In this document: piece by piece, positions 1-7,071 of the stretch
Layout: each line of letters begins with the position of its first letter
How positions within the stretch are numbered: position 1 is the first letter of the stretch
Notes under the pieces: generated by a model
Databases searched by the model: none
Seen by the model: only the letters and a program-made list of their open reading frames with translations
What the model was told of the DNA's origin: nothing
DNA from: Kmv34 sp964524965
GTDB lineage: Bacteria > Aerophobota > Aerophobia > Aerophobales > B3-G15
Assembly: GCA_964524965.1 (NCBI GenBank)
Contig: CAZGDY010000024.1
Span: 1 to 17,169, forward strand
Direction of reading: 5' to 3'
Length of the DNA: 17,169 bases
Program-made: the position numbers and the translations under genes

Positions 1-261
1 GGTGAGGTTTTCACTTTGCCTACTATGACATTATCATTTTGCGACGACAGCCATTCATGAAAAAATAAAAAAATTAAGAAATCAGCACTGATTATTGATT
101 TAAGTAATTTTAGAGAACAGGTTGTTGTTTCCGTTGAAAGGAGCAGTTTATTGTTTACACAAAATTCAGCTTGTTTTTCTTTTCATCCGCTTGAAAAGTG
201 GAACAAAAAACTAGGACAAAAAAAAATTGTAAAAAAATTAATAGCTTCAAAGAAAATGAGT
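1..261. other. AT-rich left-edge region, no convincing gene
   Basis: No gene can be supported here. Two open frames touch the left edge. On the plus strand a frame is open from base 1 to a TGA at 58-60 and could be the last 19 codons of a gene lying outside. On the minus strand, 60 codons run without a stop from 182 to the edge, but with no ATG, GTG or TTG. The rest is runs of A and T with no clear promoter. Confidence 0.4.
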
Positions 262-264
262 GTA

Positions 265-323
265 GCTTGCCCGCTAAGGTGATTTAAAGTAAACTCTTTA
301 GGGTTATCCCCGCTGGGCCAAGC
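265..323. repeat. Imperfect inverted repeat enclosing two small hairpins
   Basis: GCTTGCCC (265-272) pairs with GGGCCAAGC (315-323) with one bulged C, and GC 273-274 can extend the stem with GC 312-313. Inside lie AAAG/CTTT (286-289 with 296-299) and GGG/CCC (301-303 with 308-310). The block is clearly GC-richer than its AT-rich surroundings. It could be a structured RNA, the end of a mobile element, or the remains of one. No known family is recognised. Confidence 0.4.
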
Positions 324-348
324 GTTGTTTTCCAACTTGCAGCCACGT

Positions 349-384
349 TATGGTAACCACAGGCAAAAGCCTGTGGTTACCATA
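349..384. terminator. Perfect 16-bp hairpin downstream of the alcohol dehydrogenase
   Basis: TATGGTAACCACAGGC (349-364), a four-base AAAA loop (365-368) and the exact reverse complement (369-384). It starts about 50 bases past the alcohol dehydrogenase stop, where transcription should end. Neither strand has a T-run after the stem, so it is not a textbook intrinsic terminator. It may be a bidirectional terminator, a transcript stabiliser or a dispersed palindromic repeat. Confidence 0.5.
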
Positions 385-435
385 GTTATATCCTTCAATA
401 GGTCACTTGGTTTTTGCTTTGATTAGCAGTTTAAA

Positions 436-1488
436 TTATTTTTGGGGAAGAAGTATAACTTTGAGGGCTCCCGTTTCATTTTTGTTAGTAAAAATATGTA
501 AAGCTTCTTTAATCTTTTCTAATTTCAGTTTGTGGGTAACTAAAGGCTCTACTTTAATTTTTTTATCTTCCATTAAATCAAGAGCAATTTGAAATTCACT
601 CTTGCCACCCCAGTAACCATAGACTAAAGACCCAATTACTTTAACGCTTTTATACAGCACATCTTTCAGGGAAATGGGTCGGGGTTCAGTAAAAACACCC
701 ATAACAATAACTTTTCCAGAAGGAGCAACCATCTGAATTGCATCCTCCACTGAATTACTTTCGCGCCCTACAGCCTCAATAACTGCATCAGCCCCTTTCC
801 CTTTAGTTATTTCTTTAACCACTTCTAAAGGATTGACCTTAGTTGCATTGATAGTCGTTGTTGCTCCTAATTTTGAGGCTAAGGTAAGATTTTTCTCGTG
901 TTTTCCTACCATGATCAGATTTTTTGGGGCGCTTAATAAAGCTGTTTGCATGCTTAAAAGGCCAATAGCACCATCACCAATTACTACCTCTGTCCCCCCT
1001 GGTTTAAAATTCCCAACCGCCAGAGCATGAACAGCACAGGCAGCTCCATCAATTTGGGTGGCTTCGCTAAAAGATACAGAATCAGGTAATTTAAATACGA
1101 TAACTTCCGGAGCATCTATAAATTGAGCAAATCCCCCTGGATAATCATATCCAGTAATTCCTGCCTCTGGACAATGAACAAAAAGTCCACTTCGGCAATA
1201 AGAGCACTTTTCACAAGTAATCCAGGGTCTAATGCCTACACGTTCTCCTTCTTTTATCTTATTTACTTTTTTCCCTACTTCGACTACTACTCCAGCATTC
1301 TCATGTCCCAATATCTGTCCCTCTACATCACCAGGAGAGCGCTGATATCCAAGTTTTAACACATGCAAATCAGAACCGCAAATTCCTGCCTCCTCTACTC
1401 TTATCCTTACCCACCCTTCCTTAAGTGGGGGTAAAGGATACTCTTCCAAAACTAAATTCCCTTTTCCTCGGAAAACCACTGCTTTCAT
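436..1488 (-). CDS. Zinc-dependent alcohol/polyol dehydrogenase (MDR family)
   Basis: A 350-residue medium-chain dehydrogenase, the usual length for sorbitol, threonine or galactitol-type enzymes. It should interconvert a secondary alcohol or polyol and its ketone, or an aldehyde and its alcohol, with NAD(P). Catalytic zinc ligands are C37 (CGSD) and H62-E63 (GHE), with D147 where sorbitol dehydrogenases usually have Glu. Structural zinc cysteines are C92, C95, C98 and C106. The nucleotide-binding motif is GDGAIG at 171-176. The ATG at 1488 has an AAAGGAT ribosome site upstream and follows a candidate sigma-A promoter, so the gene may be transcribed separately from the MFS gene. Being last after the transketolase/epimerase block suggests a polyol or a short aldehyde as substrate; the exact substrate cannot be read from sequence. 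Confidence 0.9.
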   Translation of the reverse strand: MKAVVFRGKGNLVLEEYPLPPLKEGWVRIRVEEAGICGSDLHVLKLGYQRSPGDVEGQILGHENAGVVVEVGKKVNKIKEGERVGIRPWITCEKCSYCRSGLFVHCPEAGITGYDYPGGFAQFIDAPEVIVFKLPDSVSFSEATQIDGAACAVHALAVGNFKPGGTEVVIGDGAIGLLSMQTALLSAPKNLIMVGKHEKNLTLASKLGATTTINATKVNPLEVVKEITKGKGADAVIEAVGRESNSVEDAIQMVAPSGKVIVMGVFTEPRPISLKDVLYKSVKVIGSLVYGYWGGKSEFQIALDLMEDKKIKVEPLVTHKLKLEKIKEALHIFTNKNETGALKVILLPQK

Positions 1489-1542
1489 TTATTTTATCCT
1501 TTCTAAATAATTTTTCAAAAAAATAATTAACTTTCTTTTCAA
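1489..1542 (-). CDS. Possible 17-residue leader peptide before the dehydrogenase
   Basis: A TTG at 1540-1542 has an AAGGTGG ribosome site five bases upstream and opens 17 lysine- and leucine-rich codons ending in TAA. That stop is followed directly by the ATG of the dehydrogenase at 1488. The layout suggests translational coupling. The frame is short, starts with TTG and lies in AT-rich DNA, so chance is quite possible. Confidence 0.2.
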   Translation of the reverse strand: MKRKLIIFLKNYLERIK

Positions 1543-1596
1543 GATTACCACCTTCTTATCAGTTCATTATGCTACTACTACTAATAATTTATCCAC

Positions 1597-1626
1597 ATTA
1601 TAAATCTTGTCAAACACCTTTGCCAA
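1597..1626 (-). promoter_or_regulatory. Candidate sigma-A promoter for the alcohol dehydrogenase
   Basis: On the minus strand, TTGGCA (1626-1621) and TATAAT (1602-1597) are separated by 18 bases: five of six and six of six matches to the -35 and -10 consensus. A second overlapping option is TTGACA (1613-1608) with TAAATT (1591-1586), 16 apart. Either predicts a leader of about 90-100 bases before the ATG at 1488. Confidence 0.55.
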
Positions 1627-1639
1627 GAAGTATCTTTTT

Positions 1640-1687
1640 TAAAAACAAAAAACCCACATAAACAAAAAATTTTATTTTTTGGTTTAT
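1640..1687 (-). terminator. Weak AT-rich terminator after the MFS gene
   Basis: ATAAAC plus A6 (1658-1669) pairs with T6-G-GTTTAT (1675-1687), giving 12 base pairs with one bulged G and a five-base loop. On the minus strand it is followed by GTGGG and two T-runs. It starts 25 bases past the MFS stop. The stem is almost all A-T pairs, so efficiency is doubtful. Confidence 0.4.
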
Positions 1688-1711
1688 TCAAAAGAACTCT
1701 AATTTTTCTAA

Positions 1712-3001
1712 TTAATTGCGAGGATACGGTGAGGTAAGATGAGTGGTGTAGTTTCGAATCAAAATAGCAACTATTACAGAAACAAAAATAGACAGGCTCA
1801 GTAAGAGAAATACCAGTCGATATGCCTCAAGAGAATAATGCGTATTTTCTATCCCAAACTTATCCATTATAAGTCCTGTCATTGGTTGATAAATTAATGT
1901 CCCTAAAAATGAAAATATATTAACAAATCCCACGCTAGTTGCATAAACGTGGGGGCTGAAAACTTTTGGTGTTATCTTAAATATACACACCAGTGACCCA
2001 AACCCAAACCCAATCAAAAAGCATATTACTGTTAATCCGGTTAGAGAAAGCTTATCGGGAAAAATAGCAAGCAGAGCAAAACATCCTGATACAATCGCAT
2101 GTCCTGCAATAAGCCAGGCACCCTGTAAACTTTCATATTTATCTATTAAGTAACCGAAAAGTAATGATGAGACAACAAATCCAATAGACAAAATCATGAT
2201 AATTTTACTGGCAGAAACTCTGGATAGTGAGTATATATCAATAAAAAAGGGAACCCCCCAAAGACCCTGAAAAGTCATCAAAACAGCACCCATAAGAAGT
2301 AATAACATAGCTATATACCAAAAAACAGACATTTTGAGACAAGCTTTTAAAGAGGTTGACCAACTTTCAGTTTTATTTAAAGTATCCGAATGTTTTTTTT
2401 CTTTATTCATTTCACCTTTGTCAGATGAACCGAAGACTAAAACCACAATAGCAAGAATTAAAGTGATGCCTGCTAATAGAAAAAATGAATTTCTCCACGC
2501 TAAAACCTCAACCAAAGCAGCATAGGGAGCAGTAGCAATAATCCCTCCACTTAATCCCCCAGCGCTTACAATACCGGTTAAAAACCCATGTCGGCGGGGT
2601 TTAAAGAATAAAGAAATGATCTTTAAACTCGGTACCCAATCCCCTCCTGCTCCAAATCCAATAAGCAATCTACCAAAAAACATCCACAATGCTGTGGGGG
2701 ACAGGGCAGAGATGATAATTCCCAGGGTGGCAATAGCAGCAAATATACTTAATACTCGCTTTGGACCAATGCGGTCGGTAAGCACTCCTACAATAGGTTG
2801 GCTGATAGCATAACCATAAAAATAGCCGCTCAACATAAATCCAAGCCCCGAAGCAGAAATAGAAAACTCTTTCAAAAGATCTACTGCGATGACGGTGGGA
2901 ATAATACGATGAGTATAAGCTAAAAAAAATAATAAAATTACACTTATATATAACACTAACCCCCGGGAACTCACTCCAGAGCCTGCATCTTTTTTGAACA
3001 T
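1712..3001 (-). CDS. Major facilitator superfamily transporter
   Basis: A 429-residue, 12-helix secondary transporter of the inner membrane. The family hallmark loop between helices 2 and 3 (GVLTDRIGPKR, around residues 72-82) is intact, and GFGAGGDW follows in helix 4. A hydrophilic, lysine- and glutamate-rich linker near the middle separates the six-helix halves. Overall it resembles the organic-acid/anion symporter branches more than sugar porters, but the substrate is unknown; export or uptake of an acid made by the neighbouring aldehyde oxidoreductase is only a guess. Start choice: ATG at 3001 lies 11 bases from GGGAG (3013-3017), whereas an in-frame TTG at 3010 sits only two bases from it. 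The TTG would add three residues. A hairpin separates it from the gene upstream. Confidence 0.85.
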   Translation of the reverse strand: MFKKDAGSGVSSRGLVLYISVILLFFLAYTHRIIPTVIAVDLLKEFSISASGLGFMLSGYFYGYAISQPIVGVLTDRIGPKRVLSIFAAIATLGIIISALSPTALWMFFGRLLIGFGAGGDWVPSLKIISLFFKPRRHGFLTGIVSAGGLSGGIIATAPYAALVEVLAWRNSFFLLAGITLILAIVVLVFGSSDKGEMNKEKKHSDTLNKTESWSTSLKACLKMSVFWYIAMLLLLMGAVLMTFQGLWGVPFFIDIYSLSRVSASKIIMILSIGFVVSSLLFGYLIDKYESLQGAWLIAGHAIVSGCFALLAIFPDKLSLTGLTVICFLIGFGFGSLVCIFKITPKVFSPHVYATSVGFVNIFSFLGTLIYQPMTGLIMDKFGIENTHYSLEAYRLVFLLLSLSIFVSVIVAILIRNYTTHLTSPYPRN

Positions 3002-3042
3002 ATTTTCCAAAACTCCCTTTTTATGATCTTTACTCTGTATTT

Positions 3043-3072
3043 CTTATAAAAATCTTTCAAAGAAACTTACAA
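3043..3072 (-). promoter_or_regulatory. Possible promoter for the MFS gene
   Basis: Minus-strand TTGTAA (3072-3067) and TATAAG (3048-3043) are 18 bases apart, four and five matches of six. It lies just past the upstream hairpin terminator and before the MFS start, the place where a new promoter would be expected. The match is modest. Confidence 0.3.
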
Positions 3073-3074
3073 AT

Positions 3075-3114
3075 TGATAAAGCTGCAGGAAAGTTAAATC
3101 CTGCAGCTTTATCA
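3075..3114 (-). terminator. 16-bp perfect hairpin after the aldehyde oxidoreductase
   Basis: TGATAAAGCTGCAGGA (minus strand, 3114-3099), an eight-base loop and its exact complement (3090-3075). It begins 55 bases past the stop of the ferredoxin oxidoreductase. A T-rich but interrupted tract follows on the minus strand. It most likely ends the transketolase-to-oxidoreductase transcript and may be partly leaky. Confidence 0.6.
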
Positions 3115-3168
3115 CTTAAAAAATAAATTAGTTTTTTAACTTTTTCCGTTGGAGTAGTTGAGTTCCTT

Positions 3169-5007
3169 TTAGAAGTGGGAAAGTCCTAATCTTTCTAAAG
3201 TTTTTTCCGTAGGTATGCCTTGTTTTGTCCATCCCCGTAAAGCGTAATACTCATCAAGTAGCCTTTTAACCTCTTCCCCAGTAAAAGATTGTCCTGTCGA
3301 AGGACCACCTTTTTCTACGGGATTAGCAAATCGTGCCGGCAACTGTTCGTGTTCCCGAGATAATCCTTCTCTCAAGGAAAAGATGCGACACATATTATGG
3401 GTTCTTTCCCCAATAAGCATCAGCTCTTCTGAGGAAAATTGTAGGCCAGTAGCTGCCTTTAATGCCTCACAGGTATCAGCAAGCGTAAAAACATCACCGG
3501 GAGAGGTAAATAAACAAGTAATTAAACATTCTCTTAATGAATGTCTATCGTGACAGATTTTTGTAGTCCTGGCTTTTCCTGTTACCTGATGGTGATGCAG
3601 TGTTTCTACAATATCCAAATCAGGAAAGCTATTGGGCACTTCAAAACTAGGATCGTGATCCGCCTGACAGTGACAAGCTCCACGAACAGAGGTAACATAG
3701 TTGAACCCAATTCCCTTTTTACCTCTGGGTGTATGCATAGGTATCTCCAATCCCTTTACGTGCATAGCACACTCTTTTGCGTTACTACCTATTAACTCAG
3801 CAGCAATTCTTACCCCTTCTCCTAAAATTTCTCCGAGCCAACCTTCTCTTTTAGCAATTTTTTCTGTCAATTTCACAATGGCATCAGAGTTACCCCATCC
3901 AAGCTTCAAACCATCAAGTTTATCCTCTGGTAGTATGCCATTTTCAAAACATTCGGTGGCAAAGGCAATTGCTACACCAGCAGAAATTGTATCCATCCCA
4001 TAATCATCACAAATATCGCCTGCAGTAAATATTGACTCATAATCCTTATTTAAAATTAAAGAACCGAAGGCTGCGGCTGTTTCATATTCAGGAACTTTGT
4101 GATTTTTATTATCTGAGAGGACAACATGTTTTTTGCAAACCACCGGACAACCCCGACAGCCTTTATGTTCAATTTTGTATTTCTCAGGACTTAAGGTAAT
4201 ATCTTCTGCATGTTCAAAAACAGTTTCCTGAAAATTCTTAGTAGGAAGCATTCCTTCACCATTTAGCCAAGCTGGCACTCCAGGTGTTCCTAAATTTCTG
4301 AACAACTGGTAGGAACCCGTTGGTTTAAATTTTTCCAGAATTTCTTTAGATAAATCACGTAGTTTTTCTTTACCCTGGAACTGAAAGTCTTTATTCCCAC
4401 TTACTACTACTGCTTTTAGTTTTTTAGAGCCCATAACCGCACCCAAACCGCATCTACCTGCTGCATCAATTCCATTCATTATACAGGCAAACTTCACTAA
4501 TTTTTCCCCGGCTGGACCGATACTGATAATCTCAGCTTTTTCAGCTCCACTAACTTCATGCAATTTTTTCTCTGTTTGAGGACAGGTAAGACCCCATAAA
4601 TTCTCAGCAGACCTAAGCTCTATCTTATCATCACCAATAAAAAGATATACCGGTTTTTCCGACTGACCTTCAAAAATTATACCGTCCAAATTAGTTTTTT
4701 TAAATTCATGAGCAAAATAACCACCAGATACTGCCTCACCCCATTGTCCGGTAAGAGGAGATTTTGCTGCTACCAGGAAACGGGGAGTTCCAAAAATGGG
4801 ACTTCCGCTAAGAGGGCCCGTCATTATAACCAATTTGTTATGTGGACCGAGGGGGTCTACGTTTGCCTTCTGTTCTTCTAAAAGAATTTTTGCTGCCATC
4901 CCTCTACCACCAAGATATTTCTTAAAATCTTCTTCTGAAATAGACTCTTTCTTTATAGTACCTGTAGTTAAATTTACTCTCAAAAGCTTTCCTGCGTAAC
5001 CTAACAT
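3169..5007 (-). CDS. Aldehyde:ferredoxin oxidoreductase (tungsten type)
   Basis: A 612-residue cytoplasmic enzyme of full family length. It oxidises aldehydes to carboxylic acids and passes electrons to ferredoxin, using a tungsten (or molybdenum) bis-pterin cofactor and one [4Fe-4S] cluster. Cluster ligands C284, C287 and C291 form CxxCxxxC; the distant fourth Cys is probably C494 or C498. The N-terminal GGRG (33-36) and the AGRCGLGAVMGSKK stretch (183-196) match conserved cofactor-binding parts of the family. The ATG at 5007 has AAAGGAG seven bases upstream. It follows the epimerase gene by 41 bases and is the last gene before a hairpin, so it is probably co-transcribed with the sugar genes. 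Inferred substrates are aldehydes released in that pathway, for example glycolaldehyde. No MoaD-like or pterin-synthesis gene is in view. Confidence 0.93.
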   Translation of the reverse strand: MLGYAGKLLRVNLTTGTIKKESISEEDFKKYLGGRGMAAKILLEEQKANVDPLGPHNKLVIMTGPLSGSPIFGTPRFLVAAKSPLTGQWGEAVSGGYFAHEFKKTNLDGIIFEGQSEKPVYLFIGDDKIELRSAENLWGLTCPQTEKKLHEVSGAEKAEIISIGPAGEKLVKFACIMNGIDAAGRCGLGAVMGSKKLKAVVVSGNKDFQFQGKEKLRDLSKEILEKFKPTGSYQLFRNLGTPGVPAWLNGEGMLPTKNFQETVFEHAEDITLSPEKYKIEHKGCRGCPVVCKKHVVLSDNKNHKVPEYETAAAFGSLILNKDYESIFTAGDICDDYGMDTISAGVAIAFATECFENGILPEDKLDGLKLGWGNSDAIVKLTEKIAKREGWLGEILGEGVRIAAELIGSNAKECAMHVKGLEIPMHTPRGKKGIGFNYVTSVRGACHCQADHDPSFEVPNSFPDLDIVETLHHHQVTGKARTTKICHDRHSLRECLITCLFTSPGDVFTLADTCEALKAATGLQFSSEELMLIGERTHNMCRIFSLREGLSREHEQLPARFANPVEKGGPSTGQSFTGEEVKRLLDEYYALRGWTKQGIPTEKTLERLGLSHF

Positions 5008-5048
5008 TTCTCATCTCCTTTAGTTTTTTCTATATTTTAAACTTTAAA

Positions 5049-5855
5049 CTAAGTTTTCTCCCACAATTCCTTAGTATATTTTGCATACTGGGGAAGGTCA
5101 ATTTCAGGATGAGCTACAGGATGAGCTTCTGAGCTCAAAAACCTATCATACCCTATCTTTTTAAGAGCAGCAACTCCTGCTTCCCAATCAACAAGACCAT
5201 TACCGGGTAAAGTTCGATTACTGTCAGTAAAATGTACATGATAAATATAATCCCCTGTTTCCACAATAGCCTTGACTATATCTGGCTCCTCGAGGCTCAT
5301 ATGAAAAAAATCAGCTAAAGTTTTAATGTTATCTCTTCCCACTCTCTTACATATTTCCATAGCTTTCAGCGGGCTATGATAAAAATGATTTTCATATCTA
5401 TTCACCGGCTCAATAACAATAGCTAATCCAAATTTTTCTGCATACTTTCCCACTTCATCTAAGTACTGAAGGAAAAAATCTTCTTCCTCAGGCGTGGGAG
5501 TGGCAAGTGGTACGTTAGGAACGACCATTTGGGGTGCATACTCTGGAAGAACCAGGGAAAAATCGCCCCCTACTTCAGCTGTTATTTCTATGGACTTTTT
5601 TGTTATATCTACTTTAGCTTTCTTTGTATTTTCATCACTTGCTATCGATCCAAAAGCATCTGACACAGCTATTACCTGAGAAACTTTAATGTTAGTGCTA
5701 TTTACCGCTTTTTTAATATCTTTTTGTGCTTTTTTTAAGTCCTGGCCTTCGAAAAGACCAATTTCAATTCCGGAAAGACCCCATTTTTCCAGATTCTCAA
5801 ATTTTTCTTGATATGTTTTTCCCGGAACAATCCAATCCCAACAACCGATGATCAT
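5049..5855 (-). CDS. TIM-barrel ketose 3-epimerase-like sugar isomerase
   Basis: A 268-residue protein of the xylose-isomerase-like TIM-barrel superfamily. It carries the metal ligands expected for D-tagatose 3-epimerase: E149, D182, H208 and E243. The substrate-handling residues E155, H185 and R214 are also present. All seven sit three positions earlier than my recollection of the Pseudomonas cichorii enzyme numbering. The likely reaction is epimerisation of an unphosphorylated ketose at C3 in the cytoplasm, with Mn2+ or a similar metal. Hydroxypyruvate isomerases and some inosose or erythrulose-phosphate isomerases share the fold, so the substrate remains open. AAAGGAGG lies just upstream of the ATG at 5855. 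The gene sits 57 bases after a short-chain dehydrogenase and 41 before the ferredoxin oxidoreductase, inside the transketolase operon. Confidence 0.85.
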   Translation of the reverse strand: MIIGCWDWIVPGKTYQEKFENLEKWGLSGIEIGLFEGQDLKKAQKDIKKAVNSTNIKVSQVIAVSDAFGSIASDENTKKAKVDITKKSIEITAEVGGDFSLVLPEYAPQMVVPNVPLATPTPEEEDFFLQYLDEVGKYAEKFGLAIVIEPVNRYENHFYHSPLKAMEICKRVGRDNIKTLADFFHMSLEEPDIVKAIVETGDYIYHVHFTDSNRTLPGNGLVDWEAGVAALKKIGYDRFLSSEAHPVAHPEIDLPQYAKYTKELWEKT

Positions 5856-5912
5856 TTTTACCTCCTTTTATTTCTTATGATAAGCAAACATTTAATTAAT
5901 CTATTGCCACTC

Positions 5913-6860
5913 TTATTCCTCTATTTTAATACCAAATGCTTTTTCCCAGTGCTCTTTCATCGGGGAAGATAATGAAGTAGCCACTCCATCTTCATTGTAC
6001 TTTATCCCAAGAACATCAAGATCATGTTTCAACTGGCGAACTTCCTCTTCGGGAGTTACACGTGGAGGTGCTACTCTGGATAGTGGTGTTAACCAAACAT
6101 TAAGGATGTGTCCACCGTCAACTACAAGGTCCCGTCCTGTTACATAGTTGGATGCATCTGAGGCAAAGAAAATTACCGGACCATATAAGTCCTCAGGTCT
6201 CTGAAACCAACCTACAGGATGCAGCTCTCTCATTCTATCTCTTACTATTTTAGGCGTGGCAGCATGCATTGGACTAAGTAAATAACTTGGACTTAAGCAA
6301 TTCACATTGATATTGTATTTACCCCACTCCGCCGCGAGAGTCTTCGTTAAATGAACCACCCCCGCTTTTGAAGCATCGTAAGAGGCATTTGCGTTTGCGA
6401 TAGTTGCAGACATTGATGCCGTGTTAATAATCTTCCCGCCCATCGGTTTTTGTTTAATCATTTGTTGAGCTTCAGCTTGAGCACATAAAAATACAGCAGT
6501 AAGATTAATTGCAATAACTTTATCCCATTTTTCTTTTTCAATCGTCTCATCGGGACCAAGAATTCCTATGCCAGCATTATTAACGCCAATATCCAATCTT
6601 CCAAATCGCTCTACTACGCTTTTAACCATATTTTGAACTTGGTCCTTATCGGTTACATCACATTTTAAAAAGATAGAATTTCGCCCTAAGGATTTGACCT
6701 CTTCTGCTGTGCTGTTACCTGTTTTATCATTAATATCAACTACAGCAACATCAGCTCCAGCTTTAGCTAAAGCCAACACGTAGCCTCTACCAATGCCCAT
6801 TCCTCCTCCAGTAACCAGAGCTTTTTTTCCAGTTAAATCGAAAAGCGACAAATCAGACAT
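5913..6860 (-). CDS. Short-chain dehydrogenase with C-terminal extension
   Basis: A 315-residue classical SDR that oxidises or reduces a hydroxyl/keto group with NAD(P). Cofactor motif TGGGMGIG is at 17-24, an Asp at 42 after the second strand favours NAD, NNAG is at 94-97, and the catalytic set is S149 or S151, Y161 and K165 (YDASK). Classical SDRs end near residue 250; this one carries about 60 further residues rich in charged and proline positions, absent from its neighbour at 7072-7863. The two are about 60% identical over the first 100 residues by eye. Start: the ATG at 6860 follows AAAGGAGG by five bases; a GTG at 6866 lies inside that ribosome site and is rejected. Likely role: polyol/ketose interconversion feeding the epimerase or transketolase. 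Confidence 0.88.
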   Translation of the reverse strand: MSDLSLFDLTGKKALVTGGGMGIGRGYVLALAKAGADVAVVDINDKTGNSTAEEVKSLGRNSIFLKCDVTDKDQVQNMVKSVVERFGRLDIGVNNAGIGILGPDETIEKEKWDKVIAINLTAVFLCAQAEAQQMIKQKPMGGKIINTASMSATIANANASYDASKAGVVHLTKTLAAEWGKYNINVNCLSPSYLLSPMHAATPKIVRDRMRELHPVGWFQRPEDLYGPVIFFASDASNYVTGRDLVVDGGHILNVWLTPLSRVAPPRVTPEEEVRQLKHDLDVLGIKYNEDGVATSLSSPMKEHWEKAFGIKIEE

Positions 6861-6864
6861 TTCC

Positions 6865-6873
6865 ACCTCCTTT
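6865..6873 (-). promoter_or_regulatory. Ribosome binding site fixing the start at 6860
   Basis: AAAGGAGGT on the minus strand, four bases before the ATG at 6860. It overlaps the in-frame GTG at 6866, which therefore cannot be the start served by this site. Confidence 0.75.
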
Positions 6874-6933
6874 AATTTATATATTTAAATTTAATTTTTC
6901 AACAACAATCAGGGATGAAAACTAACTTTTAAG

Positions 6934-6999
6934 ATTTTCTACCTATTACTCCCTTTGCAGCCTCAACGATATAAGGAGCGGTCATTTTGTATTTTTCTA
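6934..6999 (-). pseudogene. 66-bp copy of the transketolase 3' end (remnant)
   Basis: This intergenic stretch matches 7933-7998, the end of the transketolase C-terminal subunit gene, at 63 of 66 bases. Read on the minus strand it still encodes the final residues EKYKMTAPY(I)VEAAKGVIGR, with one conservative change (Val to Ile) and one silent change, then runs into a stop three codons later. No upstream transketolase sequence is present. It sits 73 bases before the ATG of one SDR, as the true tail sits about 69 bases before the other. It appears to be a duplication scar, not an expressed gene. Confidence 0.85.
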
Positions 7000-7012
7000 C
7001 CGCTCCTTATAT
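6969..7012. repeat. 14-bp perfect inverted repeat between the SDR genes
   Basis: ATATAAGGAGCGGT (6969-6982) and its exact complement ACCGCTCCTTATAT (6999-7012), with a 16-base loop. The left arm is transketolase-tail sequence from the 66-bp remnant; the right arm is a new inverted copy of it. It lies 60 bases past the SDR stop at 7072. No T-run follows on the minus strand, so it is more likely a processing or stability element, or a rearrangement by-product, than a terminator. Confidence 0.75.
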
Positions 7013-7071
7013 TAGTTTGTTTTCTCTATTTTTTTACCTTATTTTCACCAGAAAGATTTACCAGCTTGTTT

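Noticed and set aside
265..323. tRNA-like fold
   Set aside because: The arms do not form a cloverleaf: no T-loop consensus, no anticodon arm of normal size and no acceptor end.
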